Of a stretch of 64,000 bases of DNA, positions 25,164-34,040 are shown piece after piece. The stretch comes from JAAXGX01 sp965221595. GTDB taxonomy: Bacteria; Acidobacteriota; Vicinamibacteria; Vicinamibacterales; UBA8438. The translations under genes were made by a program, and so were the position numbers. The stretch is from the NCBI GenBank assembly GCA_965221595.1, contig OZ244900.1, positions 1,240,001 to 1,304,000 on the forward strand. Reading direction: 5' to 3'. Below the pieces are notes generated by a model. The model searched no databases. It was not told the DNA's origin and saw only the letters and a list, made by a program, of their open reading frames with translations. Every line of letters begins with the position of its first letter. Positions within the stretch are counted from its first letter, which is position 1.

Positions 25164-26117
25164 ATGAGGATGCTGTGCCGGCTGCTGATCGTGGCTGTCG
25201 TTCTCGCACCCGCGGCGGCACTCGCCGACGTGACCGTCACGGACTGGCGGGGGACCGCCGTCACCGCCACCGAGGGCAGGGTCGACTCCGACGGCGTCGA
25301 GATCGTCTTCCACACCGCCGGCGCGGGACCGCTGGTCGTCTTCGTCCACAGCATCAGCGGTCCGTGGTTCGACTGGCGCCACCAGTTCGTCGCCCTGTCG
25401 GAGCACTACCGGGTGGCGGTCATGTCGACGCGGGGCACCGACGAGAGCGGCAAGCCACAGGGCGTCGAGCACTACACGATGGCGAAGATTTCCGGGGACA
25501 TAGCCGCGATCATTCGCCACTTCGGCGCGGACAAGGCAGTCATCGTCGGCCAGGACAGCGGCGGCTTCTACGCTTGGCACTTCGCCATGACCCATCCCGA
25601 GCAGACCGAGCGGCTCGTCTCGATCGGCACGATCCACCCCGCCGGCCTGATCCGCGAGCTGGCCTCCAGTCCGGCGCAGCAGCAGGCGAGCCTTTTCCAG
25701 CGTGGGATGCAGGAGGACCCGGACGCCCCCACCGCGTACGGTGAGCGGATACGCAGCGCACCCGCGCGGCCGGGCGATACGCCCGAGCTGGCCGAGCTGC
25801 GTGCGGCTGCGTACGAGCGTCTGGACGTGGAGTCGGTCGGGAACTTCTACAAGGCCAACTGGCCGCGCCCGCCGTTCACGCTCGAGACCGAGGGCTTCGG
25901 TTTCCGCACCGGCGAGTTCCCGGCGGTCCAGGCGCCGACACTGCTCATCTACGGCAAGGACAGCCGGGCGTTCCTGCCCGCGACCGTCAATGACACCTGG
26001 CGCTGGGTCGATGCGCCGCTGACGCTCATGGTCCTGCCCGGCATCGGCCACGGTCCGCACACGGAGGTGCCCGAGATCGTCACGCCGGCGATTCTGGCGT
26101 GGCTCGGCGCGGAGTAG
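25164..26117 (+). CDS. exported alpha/beta hydrolase, epoxide-hydrolase-like
   Basis: A 317-residue protein with signal peptide (LLIVAVVLAPAAALA) and an alpha/beta-hydrolase fold. The nucleophile elbow reads VGQDSGGFYAW, so the nucleophile is Asp, as in epoxide hydrolases and haloalkane dehalogenases. The oxyanion segment is VVFVHSISGPWFDW in place of the usual HGFP. The catalytic His is in GIGHGPHTEVPE. A cap domain covers residues about 170-250. Substrate unknown. The ATG at 25164 has an AGGGAG site; TGGTAGACT at 25115-25123 could be its -10. It is convergent with the acetyl-esterase-like gene downstream. Confidence 0.82.
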   Translation: MRMLCRLLIVAVVLAPAAALADVTVTDWRGTAVTATEGRVDSDGVEIVFHTAGAGPLVVFVHSISGPWFDWRHQFVALSEHYRVAVMSTRGTDESGKPQGVEHYTMAKISGDIAAIIRHFGADKAVIVGQDSGGFYAWHFAMTHPEQTERLVSIGTIHPAGLIRELASSPAQQQASLFQRGMQEDPDAPTAYGERIRSAPARPGDTPELAELRAAAYERLDVESVGNFYKANWPRPPFTLETEGFGFRTGEFPAVQAPTLLIYGKDSRAFLPATVNDTWRWVDAPLTLMVLPGIGHGPHTEVPEIVTPAILAWLGAE

Positions 26118-26159
26118 GCGCGTAGTAGACGTCGGCCGGCGGGCGTGGTCGGCGGTGTG

Positions 26160-27140
26160 TCAGAGCCGGTCGGCTCGGGCGGCCAGCCCGGCGGCCACGG
26201 CGGCGGTCCAGCGGCTGTCGAACCGCACCCAGTGGCGTTCCTCCGGGTTGTCGGTATGGCTCACGGGCAGCTCCATGATCTCCGGCCGCGGCACCATGTG
26301 GTTGGCGATGGCGTAGACGGTGGCGGGCGGCACCACCGCATCGTCCAGGCCGATGCCGACCAGCGCACGGCAGCGGACACGACCTGCGAAGTTGACGGTG
26401 TCGAAGTAGGCGAGTGTCCGCAGCGCCGCGGCCTCGTCCGAGGGATGGCGGGCCAGGTGATCGTTGATCTCCTGCCCTGATCCGCCGCGGGCCAGCCGCC
26501 GCCGGCCGGCGGTCCAGCCGAACGTGGGCACGGCCACGGCGAGATAGTCGGCCACGCCCGACACGGCCTGGGCCATGAGCGCCAGCGAGCCGCCGAAGCT
26601 GCGCCCGTGGAACGCGGTGCCGGCCCCGCCTGCCTGCAGCAGCGTTCCGACCTCCGCGGCGCGCACGAAGTCGCAGACCGCGCCCCGGAGAATCGATGTG
26701 TACGGGTCGGCGAGGCCGGTGAGCACGTAGCCGCGCGGATGGGTCGGGCAGCCGCCGCGCGACAGGCCGAATCCGCGGACGTCGAAGCAGAACAGGTCGG
26801 CCCCGCAGGCCGCCGCGTGACGCGCCTCGAGCACGGGATTGCACTGCGAGTTGTAGCCGTGCGTGGTGACGACGAGCGCCCGTCGGCCCGCCGCCGGCCC
26901 ACCGTGGCGGGTGGTGTCGGGCGTGACGAGGAAGCCCTGGATGTCGCAGCCGTCCAGCGAGGCGAAGCGGACCGGCAGGACGCGGGCGCCCTCGGGGGAC
27001 GTTACGGGGATGCCGAAACGCGGGTTGGCGGGCGTCCGCGCCAACGCGTCGAACGTCTCCGACCAGAACGTGAAGAAGTCGTCGGGTCGGGTGAGGGGCG
27101 GGCGGGTGGCGCGGACCGTTGTAGAGTCGGACTGACGCAT
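26160..27140 (-). CDS. acetyl-xylan esterase/deacetylase-like alpha/beta hydrolase
   Basis: A 326-residue protein resembling the AXE1 family (cephalosporin C deacetylase, acetyl-xylan esterase). Landmarks are DFFTFWSETFDAL at the N-terminus, VVTTHGYNSQCN (oxyanion region), FCFDVRGFGLSRGG, the nucleophile elbow FHGRSFGGSLAL (GxSxG) with Ser near 183, GIGLDDAVVPP carrying the acid, and SHTDNPEERH with the His. There is no signal peptide. The start is ATG 27140 (MRQSDS) or GTG 27149. It overlaps head-to-head with the start of the divergent cNMP/acyltransferase gene. Confidence 0.8.
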   Translation of the reverse strand: MRQSDSTTVRATRPPLTRPDDFFTFWSETFDALARTPANPRFGIPVTSPEGARVLPVRFASLDGCDIQGFLVTPDTTRHGGPAAGRRALVVTTHGYNSQCNPVLEARHAAACGADLFCFDVRGFGLSRGGCPTHPRGYVLTGLADPYTSILRGAVCDFVRAAEVGTLLQAGGAGTAFHGRSFGGSLALMAQAVSGVADYLAVAVPTFGWTAGRRRLARGGSGQEINDHLARHPSDEAAALRTLAYFDTVNFAGRVRCRALVGIGLDDAVVPPATVYAIANHMVPRPEIMELPVSHTDNPEERHWVRFDSRWTAAVAAGLAARADRL

Positions 27141-29172
27141 GGATGACACGAGGCAAGAGTTTATCGCTCACGCCGCCGCCGCCGGCGCAGGGTTCGGGCG
27201 GGACGGGGCGCTGGCATGGGAACGGCTGGCGGCACTGGCCGAGCCGCAGCAGTTGGAGGCCGGACAGACCCTGGCGCACCAGTTCGCGCCGGCGTCCCAC
27301 GTATTTCTCGTCGCCGAGGGCACGGTGCAGTTCCGCAACCGCATCGAGGAGGGCAACGAGGACATCGAAGTGGGGCAGATCAGCGCGGCCTGGACGCCGG
27401 TGGGCTGGTCGGGGTTCCTCGAGCCCCGCCGGTACTCCACCACCGTGGTCTGCCGGACCGACTGCCGCACGTTGCGGTTCAGCCACCAGGCGCTGGCGAC
27501 GCTTTTCGCCGACGATCCGGCGCTGGGCGCGGGCTTCCTCGAGCTGATTCTCGGCCGTTGTCTCGATGTGCTGTCCGAGCGGCGCGCGCGGATCGTGCGC
27601 CATTCACAGACGCCGGTGAACTTCGGGCAGTCGCTCGACACGAAGGGCGAGGAGGAGACCTACAACCGCGCGCCGCCGCCCGTCATGGAGCTGTTCCGCC
27701 GCTCGGCGTTCTTCGAGGTATTCGAGGAGTCGCAGCTGCGCCGCTTCGCCGAAGCGGTCGAGAGCCGCTACTTCTGCCGAGGCGAGCCCATCGTCGCGCA
27801 GGGGAGCCGCGACCCGGGGCTGTGGGTGCTGGCCACGGGCCGCGTGGCGCTGAACTACCGCCCCGCCGGCATGCGGGAGGCATTCGCGCTGCGGACGCTG
27901 TCGAATCCGGGCTCGGTCGTGGCGCTCGCCGGCATCGCGTGCATCGAGTCGAGCCAGACGTCGGTGCAGGCGATGCGCGACTGTACTTTGTACCGCATCG
28001 ACCCGCAGCGCGTGCAGTCCGCCCTGGAGAACGACCCGCGGCTGGCGCTGGCGCTGATGCGCCGGCTCTTGTGGCTGGTCGCCAGCCATCTGCGGTCGGC
28101 CCGCGCCGTCTTCATCTCCCGGCGCTTCGCGCAGGAGCGGCTGGCGATTCGCAACCTCCTGGAGCAGAGCTGCACGCAGCTCAGCGTCAACTCCTTCATT
28201 CATCGGCTGCCGCACCTGCTCGACAGCCACCTGACGCTGGGCGACGCCTTCGGGCTCCTCGAGCGTCTGGTTGACAGCCCCGACGCCCTCGAGCGCTCGC
28301 TGGCGCAGCTCTGCCAGGATCTGCTGGGGGAGGTCAGGCGGGAACACGAGTTCTTCGAGGCGCTCCGGCAGGTCTACCACGCAGTGGTCACGGCGCCGCC
28401 CGAGATGCCGCCGCGCGACGTCCGCAAGCTCTGCGCCCGCGGGTTCCGCGAGGCGTTCGGCCGGATGCGCTACGTCGTCGAGGGCGAGCACCATCTGCCC
28501 GCCGCCCCGGGGCACATCTTCATCTTCAACCACCTCAAGAACCACGTATACAACACGCTGCCCAACAACTTTCAGCTCACCCTCGACTCCCACTTCGTCA
28601 GCGCGATGATCCTGGATCCGCGTTACGGCGACAGCGGCATCCGGGTCGTGCGGCACAGCCGCGGTACCGAGTACGGGCATCAGGCGTACTACGACCGGCT
28701 GGGCCACATCGCGGTCTATACGCCCGAGTCCGACCGGATCGAGGAGACGGAGGCGCAGCGCGAGAGCCGCCGCAGCGAGTTCTTCGAGACCGCAGGCCGG
28801 TATCTGCGGGACGGCACGAACCTGATTCTGAGCCCCGAGGGGACCAGCTACTGGACCGAGGACTCACCCGGACCGTTCAAGCCGGGCGCATTCCGCCTCG
28901 CCGCCAGCGTGCAACCCGAACCGTGGATAGTGCCGATCGCCGTCGCCAACTTCGACCGGCGCGTCCACTCGACCGTCTGTGCCGCCATCATCAAGCCGCC
29001 CTTCAAGGTTTCCGAGGTCCTGCCCGATCCCAACGACAGGGCGCAGCTGAAACGCTTCCTGTCGCGGGTGCGGGAGGCCTTCGCCTACTACGTCGAGGAT
29101 GCACGCCGGCTGGCCCGCACCGGCCGGCCGCCTCGCACCCGGCGCCCGGGCGATGCTGCGGCCGGCGCCTGA
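27139..29172 (+). CDS. two cNMP-binding domains fused to PlsC-like acyltransferase
   Basis: A 677-residue cytoplasmic fusion. Residues about 20-150 and 185-325 are Crp-type cyclic-nucleotide-binding beta-rolls (first with FLVAEGTVQFRN, second with EPIVAQGSRDPGLWVLATG). The middle is helical. Residues about 440-650 resemble a glycerol-3-phosphate/lysophosphatidate acyltransferase: FIFNHLKNH stands for the NHx4D box (the Asp position reads differently), LSPEGTSYWTEDSPGPFKPG is the EGT box, and VPIAVANF is block IV. A nucleotide-gated acyl transfer to phospholipid or protein is the likely idea, as known for cNMP-dependent acetyltransferases of another fold. The ATG is 11 bases after a TAGAGT element. 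Confidence 0.78.
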   Translation: MDDTRQEFIAHAAAAGAGFGRDGALAWERLAALAEPQQLEAGQTLAHQFAPASHVFLVAEGTVQFRNRIEEGNEDIEVGQISAAWTPVGWSGFLEPRRYSTTVVCRTDCRTLRFSHQALATLFADDPALGAGFLELILGRCLDVLSERRARIVRHSQTPVNFGQSLDTKGEEETYNRAPPPVMELFRRSAFFEVFEESQLRRFAEAVESRYFCRGEPIVAQGSRDPGLWVLATGRVALNYRPAGMREAFALRTLSNPGSVVALAGIACIESSQTSVQAMRDCTLYRIDPQRVQSALENDPRLALALMRRLLWLVASHLRSARAVFISRRFAQERLAIRNLLEQSCTQLSVNSFIHRLPHLLDSHLTLGDAFGLLERLVDSPDALERSLAQLCQDLLGEVRREHEFFEALRQVYHAVVTAPPEMPPRDVRKLCARGFREAFGRMRYVVEGEHHLPAAPGHIFIFNHLKNHVYNTLPNNFQLTLDSHFVSAMILDPRYGDSGIRVVRHSRGTEYGHQAYYDRLGHIAVYTPESDRIEETEAQRESRRSEFFETAGRYLRDGTNLILSPEGTSYWTEDSPGPFKPGAFRLAASVQPEPWIVPIAVANFDRRVHSTVCAAIIKPPFKVSEVLPDPNDRAQLKRFLSRVREAFAYYVEDARRLARTGRPPRTRRPGDAAAGA

Positions 29173-29996
29173 TGGTTGCTACAATCGTTGCCCTTATGCG
29201 ACTTCCGACTGGCACGGCGTTCGCCGCGTGGATCCTGCTCGGCTGCACGCCGCTGTCGGCGCAACCGTCGGACCGGATTGCGGCCGAGGGCGGCGACATC
29301 ATCATCACGCCGATCCTGCATTCGAGCGTGCAGATCGAGCATGCCGGCACGGTCGTGCACATCGATCCGTGGAGCGCCGGCGATCTTTCCGCAGCCAGGC
29401 CGGCCGACCTCATCCTGGTGACCGACGATCCGGGGCATCACCTCGATCCGGCGGCGATCGCGCAGCTGCGCAAACCAGGTGCGCCGGTCGTGCTGACCGC
29501 GGCGGCTCACGCGCGGTTCGGCGACGGCGAGGTCCTCGCGAACGGCGAGCGGGGCGTCTTCGCGGGGGTGCCCGTCGAGGCCGTTCCCGCCTACGACATG
29601 ACGCCCGGACAGCCCTGGCATCCGCCCGGCGAGGCGAACGGCTACGTCGTCACGCTGGGCGGGCGGCGGCTGTTCTTCTCCGGGGTGGGCGAGTGCGTCC
29701 CGGAGATTCAGGCGCTGAAGGACATTACCGTGGCGTTCATGCCGATGAACCTGCCGCTCGACCGCATGCGCCCCCGGCCGGTGGCCGAGTGCGTCAAGAC
29801 GTTCGAACCGGAGATCGTCTACCTCATCCACTACGACAACGCCACGGCGCGCTGGTTCGGCAATCGCGACCAGCCGCGGCCGGACAACGTCGAGGAGATC
29901 GCCGCCACGATCCAGGCGCTGCGGGACGCGCTCGCGGACGAGCCTATCGAGGTTCGCGATGGCGACTGGTATCCGCGGCAGGGGTCCGCGCCGTAG
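29172..29996 (+). CDS. exported metallo-beta-lactamase-like protein
   Basis: A 274-residue protein similar to the UPF0173/MBL group. An N-terminal signal with lipobox-like ILLGC precedes a beta-lactamase-like sandwich: HSSVQIEHAGTVVHIDPW near residue 46 is characteristic of the group. The zinc loop that is HxHxDH in relatives reads TDDPGHHLDP here, and other ligands are FSGVGECVPEI and YLIHYDN. The degenerate first ligands make catalysis uncertain. The ATG at 29172 overlaps the stop of the acyltransferase gene (TGATG), but a TGCTACAAT element at 29178-29186 points instead to a leaderless start at the in-frame ATG at 29196. Confidence 0.75.
   Translation: MVATIVALMRLPTGTAFAAWILLGCTPLSAQPSDRIAAEGGDIIITPILHSSVQIEHAGTVVHIDPWSAGDLSAARPADLILVTDDPGHHLDPAAIAQLRKPGAPVVLTAAAHARFGDGEVLANGERGVFAGVPVEAVPAYDMTPGQPWHPPGEANGYVVTLGGRRLFFSGVGECVPEIQALKDITVAFMPMNLPLDRMRPRPVAECVKTFEPEIVYLIHYDNATARWFGNRDQPRPDNVEEIAATIQALRDALADEPIEVRDGDWYPRQGSAP
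29178..29186 (+). promoter_or_regulatory. extended -10, likely leaderless start
   Basis: TGCTACAAT matches the extended -10 consensus closely and ends nine bases before the ATG at 29196. It lies inside the reading frame if the upstream ATG at 29172 is used, so it bears on the choice of start. Confidence 0.45.
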
Positions 29997-30017
29997 CGCC
30001 TTGACCGGGAGACGAGC

Positions 30018-30323
30018 GTGACGGACGGAGCACCGAAGAGCGCCTTCGATCTGGCGATGGAGAAGCTCAAGCGGCAGGACGCCGCGGCGGGCGTGGAAGC
30101 GGTCGCGCTGACCGCGGCGCAGCGCGAGGCGATTGCCGAAGTCCGGCGCGCCTACGAGGCGCAGGTCGCCGAGTCCAGGATCCTGTACGAGTCGGCGCGG
30201 GCGGCCCCCATGGAGCCTGCCGCCCGCGAGGAACTCGAGGCTAACCACCGCCGCGACCTCGGGCGCTTCGCGACGGATCGCGACCGGAAGATCGCGCGCA
30301 TCCGCGACGGCGGCGGGGACTGA
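30018..30323 (+). CDS. small charged helical protein, unknown
   Basis: A 101-residue hydrophilic protein read from GTG 30018, with a GGGAGA site nine bases upstream. It consists of one long predicted helix rich in Ala, Arg and Glu (LTAAQREAIAEVRRAYEAQV and EELEANHRRDLGRFATDRDR) with no Cys and no membrane segment. I do not recognise a family beyond resemblance to unassigned conserved hypotheticals. It starts 21 bases after the MBL-like gene and is convergent with htpG. Confidence 0.6.
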   Translation: MTDGAPKSAFDLAMEKLKRQDAAAGVEAVALTAAQREAIAEVRRAYEAQVAESRILYESARAAPMEPAAREELEANHRRDLGRFATDRDRKIARIRDGGGD

Positions 30324-30393
30324 GGCCGCCCGGCGGCACGGCGCTCGCCTCGGCCTCGCAGGCGTCCGCACCGTTCGCCCGGTGCAGATTCCG

Positions 30394-32340
30394 CTACTCG
30401 CTGCCGGGCGTCCAGATCCGTGACTTCGGCGCGCCGGCCAGTGCCAGCATCAGCTCGTTGAGCCGCTTGACGAAGCCCGCCGGATCCTCGAGCCGGCCGC
30501 CCTCGGCCAGCATCGCCTGATCGAAGAGGATATGGCTCCAGTCCTTGAAGCGGGCGTCGTCCGCCTCGTCCTTGAGGCGCGTCACGATCGGGTGGGTCGG
30601 GTTGAGCTCGAGCACTAGCGGCACGTCCGGCACCGCCTGCCCACTGGCCCGCAGTACGCGCTGCAGGTTGGCGCTCATGCCGTCCGCGGCGGATACGAGG
30701 CAGGCGGGCGACTCGGTGAGGCGGTGCGTCAGCCGCACGTCGCTGGCCTTCGAGCCGAGTGAAGTCCGCACCCGCTCGACCAGCGGCTTCAATTCGTCCT
30801 CGGTCTCCTGCTGCTGCCGGGCGTCGGCTTCGCTGTCGGCGAGCTGGCCGAGGTCGAGGTCGCCCTGCGTGACGGACTGCAGCGGCTTGCCGTCGAATGC
30901 GTCGAGGTGCGCGACGACCCACTCGTCCACGCGGTCGTGGAGGAGCAGGACCTCGATGCCCCGCTTGCGGAACACCTCCAGGTGCGGGCTGTGCTGCGCG
31001 GCGGCGAAACTGTCGGCGGTGACGTAGTAGATCTTCTCCTGGCTGTCCTGCATGCGCGCGACGTAGTCGGCGAGGGAAACGCTCTGGTCGCCCGTGTTGC
31101 GATGCGTCGACGCGAAACGGAGCAGCCCGCCAATCCGCTCCCGGTTGGCCTGGTCTTCGCCGACGCCTTCCTTGATGACGCGGCCGAACTCGCGCCAGAA
31201 GTCGGCGTACTTGTCGGGCTGCTTCTCCGCCAGCTCCTCGAGCAGCCCCAGGATGCGCTTGACCGCGGCGTTGCGAATGGCCTCGACGTCGCGCGACTCC
31301 TGGAGGATCTCCCGCGAGATGTTGAGCGGCAGGTCGTTCGAGTCGATCAGGCCGCGGACGAAGCGCAGGTAGCCCGGCATGAGCTCCTTCGCGCCGTCCA
31401 TGATGAACACGCGGCGGACGTAGAGCTTGACGCCGTGGCGCCGCTCGCGGTCCCAGAGGTCGAACGGCGCGTGCCGGGGCACGTAGAGCAGCACCGTGTA
31501 CTCCTGACGTCCCTCGACCCGCGCGTGGATGCGGGCGAGCGGCGCCTCGAAGTCGTGTGCGACGTGCTTGTAGAACTCGTCGTACTGCTCGTCGGTGAGG
31601 TCCGACTTCGGCCGCGTCCAGAGGGCCGATGCCCGATTGACCTGCTCGCTGGTCTCGACGTCCCCGGTGTCCATCTGCTTGCCGGGGACCTCCTCCTTCT
31701 GCATGCGGATGGGGAGGGAGATGTGGTCGGAGTACTTCCGCAGGATGGCTCGCAGCCGCGCGCCCGACAGCAGCTCGTCCTCCCCGGCGCGGAGCCGCAG
31801 CGTGACCTCGGTACCGCGCGTCGGCTTCGAGGCCGGCGCGATCGTGTACTCGCCCTCGCCGCCGCTCTCCCAGCGCACGGCCTCGTCCGCCGCCAGGCCG
31901 GCCCGCCGCGTGGTCAGCGTCACGCGGTCGGCCACGATGAACGACGAGTAGAAGCCCACGCCAAACTGGCCGATGAGCCGGGCGTCCTGCGCCTGGTCGC
32001 CGGTGAGCTGTGCGACGAACTCGCGGGTGCCCGACCTGGCGATGGTCCCGATGTTGGCGACCACCTCATCGTGCGACATCCCGACGCCGTTGTCGGCGAC
32101 CGTGATGGTGCGGGCCTCGGTGTCGAACTCGATGCGGATCGCCAGCTCCGGGTCTTCTTCCAGCAGGGCGGCGTCGCTCAGCGCCTCGAAGCGCAGCTTG
32201 TCGCAGGCGTCCGAGGCATTCGAGATCAGCTCGCGCAGGAAGATTTCCTTGTTCGAGTACAAGGAGTGGATCATCAGGTCGAGCAGTTGCCGGGCCTCGG
32301 TCCGGAACTGGTGGGTGGTACTGGTCGGCGTCTCTGCCAC
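30394..32340 (-). CDS. htpG: Hsp90-family chaperone HtpG
   Basis: ATP-dependent chaperone of 648 residues. The GHKL ATPase domain shows LRELISNASDACDKLR, VADNGVGMSHDE, IARSGTREF and GQFGVGFYSSF. The middle domain has RRVFIMDGAKELMPGYLRF and LPLNISREILQE with the catalytic Arg. The C-terminal dimerisation domain ends near ELNPTHPIV. The start chosen is GTG 32340 (VAETPTST), which has a CGGGAG site 10-15 bases upstream; the longer frame has no homology. A minus-strand TGCTATCTT near 32376-32384 may be the -10. Confidence 0.95.
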   Translation of the reverse strand: MAETPTSTTHQFRTEARQLLDLMIHSLYSNKEIFLRELISNASDACDKLRFEALSDAALLEEDPELAIRIEFDTEARTITVADNGVGMSHDEVVANIGTIARSGTREFVAQLTGDQAQDARLIGQFGVGFYSSFIVADRVTLTTRRAGLAADEAVRWESGGEGEYTIAPASKPTRGTEVTLRLRAGEDELLSGARLRAILRKYSDHISLPIRMQKEEVPGKQMDTGDVETSEQVNRASALWTRPKSDLTDEQYDEFYKHVAHDFEAPLARIHARVEGRQEYTVLLYVPRHAPFDLWDRERRHGVKLYVRRVFIMDGAKELMPGYLRFVRGLIDSNDLPLNISREILQESRDVEAIRNAAVKRILGLLEELAEKQPDKYADFWREFGRVIKEGVGEDQANRERIGGLLRFASTHRNTGDQSVSLADYVARMQDSQEKIYYVTADSFAAAQHSPHLEVFRKRGIEVLLLHDRVDEWVVAHLDAFDGKPLQSVTQGDLDLGQLADSEADARQQQETEDELKPLVERVRTSLGSKASDVRLTHRLTESPACLVSAADGMSANLQRVLRASGQAVPDVPLVLELNPTHPIVTRLKDEADDARFKDWSHILFDQAMLAEGGRLEDPAGFVKRLNELMLALAGAPKSRIWTPGSE

Positions 32341-32441
32341 GCTGGTGCTCCCGAGTGTGAAACGATCAGCCAAACAAGATAGCATGACGGCCTGGCACGT
32401 GCCGCCTGCGCGGGGCACACCGGAGGCTTCAGGAGGCACTG

Positions 32442-33668
32442 ATGCGTGGCACGACTGTCGTCCGGCTGCTCGTTCTCGCGGCGACCCTGCCGTTCTGCGT
32501 GCTCGCAACCGGCCACGCGCAGGAGGACACGCCCATCGGCCTGTCCGTGCCGCCGCTAGGTGAAGGTCCCTGGCTGTTCGACACGGCCGAGCAGCAGGGC
32601 ATCCGGGTCAGCGTCGTGGTCGGGGGGCTGTCGCACCCGTGGGCGATCGCGTTCCTGCCGGACGGAGGCCTGCTCGTGACGGAGCGCGACGGTCGCCTGC
32701 GCGTCGTCCGCGACGGCCGGCTCGACCCGCGGCCCGTCGCCGGGGTGCCGGAGGTGCGGACGGACGGCAACGGCGGCCTGATGGACGTGGCTGTCCACCC
32801 CGGGTTTGCCGACAACGGGCTGGTGTATCTCACCTATACCAGGGAGCACCCCGACGGCCGCGGCTCGCCGGCACTGGCGCGGGGGCGGCTGGCGGGCCAC
32901 GCGCTCCACGACGTCGAGGACCTCGTCGTGACCGAGCCGTTCCACACCAACTCGGGGCTCAACGGACGCGTCGCTTTCGACGGCGACGGCAAGGTCTACC
33001 TGTCCACGGGCGGCCGCATCCGTTCCCCGGCCGGCGACCTGCTCGACGCCCCGCAGGACCCCATGAGCCTGCGCGGGAAGGTCCTGCGCCTCAACGACGA
33101 CGGATCGGTGCCCGACGACAATCCGTTCGTCGACACGCCAGGTTACCGCCCGGAGATCTACACCATAGGACACCGCAATACTCTCGGGCTCGCGCTGCAC
33201 CCTGCGACCGGCGACATCTGGCAGCACGAGAACGGTCCCAACGGCGGCGACGAGCTGAACATCCTCCGGCCGGGTCGCAACTACGGCTGGCCGCTGATGA
33301 GTTTCGGGCGTCTCTATCCGGGCGCGCGGGTCTCCCGGCATCCGACGCGCGACGGCTACGAGTCGCCGCTCGTAGTCTGGCTGCCGGCGATCGCGGCCGC
33401 CGGACTGGCCGTCTACACCGGCGACCGGTTCCCGGCCTGGCAGGGCAACGTCTTCGTGGGCGCACTGCAGGAGGGCGGCATCCCGGGTACCGGCCACCTG
33501 CAGCGCATCGTGCTCAACGACCGCCTGGAGGAGCTGCGGCGCGAATCGCTGCTGCGGGAGTTCCGCCAGCGCATCCGGGAGGTGCGCCAGGGGCCCGACG
33601 GGCTCCTGTACCTGCTCACGGACCACCCCGCTGACGGCGCGCTGCTGCGTATCGAGCCGGTGGCGTGA
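32442..33668 (+). CDS. soluble PQQ-dependent sugar dehydrogenase
   Basis: A 408-residue exported protein of the soluble glucose dehydrogenase (GdhB/YliI) family, a six-bladed propeller binding PQQ and calcium. The signal is RLLVLAATLPFCVLATGHAQ. Family landmarks are VVGGLSHPWAIAFLPDG and LLVTERDGRLRVV, GLMDVAVHPGFADNGLVYL (catalytic His region), IYTIGHRNTLGLALHP, QHENGPNGGDELNIL and NYGWPLMSFG. In the best-known relatives these bind PQQ and the calcium ion. It oxidises aldose sugars in the periplasm. The start has an AGGAGG site seven bases before the ATG. It is divergent from htpG and convergent with the hmu-like operon. Confidence 0.9.
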   Translation: MRGTTVVRLLVLAATLPFCVLATGHAQEDTPIGLSVPPLGEGPWLFDTAEQQGIRVSVVVGGLSHPWAIAFLPDGGLLVTERDGRLRVVRDGRLDPRPVAGVPEVRTDGNGGLMDVAVHPGFADNGLVYLTYTREHPDGRGSPALARGRLAGHALHDVEDLVVTEPFHTNSGLNGRVAFDGDGKVYLSTGGRIRSPAGDLLDAPQDPMSLRGKVLRLNDDGSVPDDNPFVDTPGYRPEIYTIGHRNTLGLALHPATGDIWQHENGPNGGDELNILRPGRNYGWPLMSFGRLYPGARVSRHPTRDGYESPLVVWLPAIAAAGLAVYTGDRFPAWQGNVFVGALQEGGIPGTGHLQRIVLNDRLEELRRESLLREFRQRIREVRQGPDGLLYLLTDHPADGALLRIEPVA

Positions 33669-33695
33669 CGGCTTACGCGCCCGGACAGGAACGCG

Positions 33696-34040
33696 TCAGG
33701 GCGCTTCCGGCACGTAGATGATCTCCCCGCTGTCGAGCTCGTAGGCGATGCCGACCCGCCGCCCGCGGCGGCCCGCGGCGTCGCCGGCGTCCTCGGCCCG
33801 ATAGCGGGTGATCTCGCCAGCCGCCTGCGTGATGATCTCCATCTCGGCCGTGCCGGGATTCTTGACCATCGTGAAGTCCTCCTGCGTGAGGAACTCCGTC
33901 AACTGCCAGCGGCTGACCATGGCCACCATGAGTGCCACGGCGAAGACCATGGCGACGTCGAACAGGTTCGCGATGGCGCCGAGCGGGTCGCTGTCGTCAT
34001 GCAGGGCGCCGATGCGCCGCCGCCGTCTCCTGCCTGTCAT
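33696..34040 (-). CDS. hmuV: HmuV-like DUF2149 membrane protein
   Basis: A 114-residue protein with one transmembrane helix (NLFDVAMVFAVALMVAMVS, residues 25-43) and a periplasmic tail. The signature DPLGAIANLFDVAMVFAV identifies DUF2149, the last gene of hmuYRSTUV-type haem-uptake operons of Bacteroidota. There it is thought to work with the MotA/TolQ-like HmuU as a small ExbD/MotB-like partner. Its start overlaps the end of the preceding hmuU-like gene by 44 bases, so the two are translationally coupled. The name rests on cluster order plus family. Confidence 0.8.
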   Translation of the reverse strand: MTGRRRRRRIGALHDDSDPLGAIANLFDVAMVFAVALMVAMVSRWQLTEFLTQEDFTMVKNPGTAEMEIITQAAGEITRYRAEDAGDAAGRRGRRVGIAYELDSGEIIYVPEAP

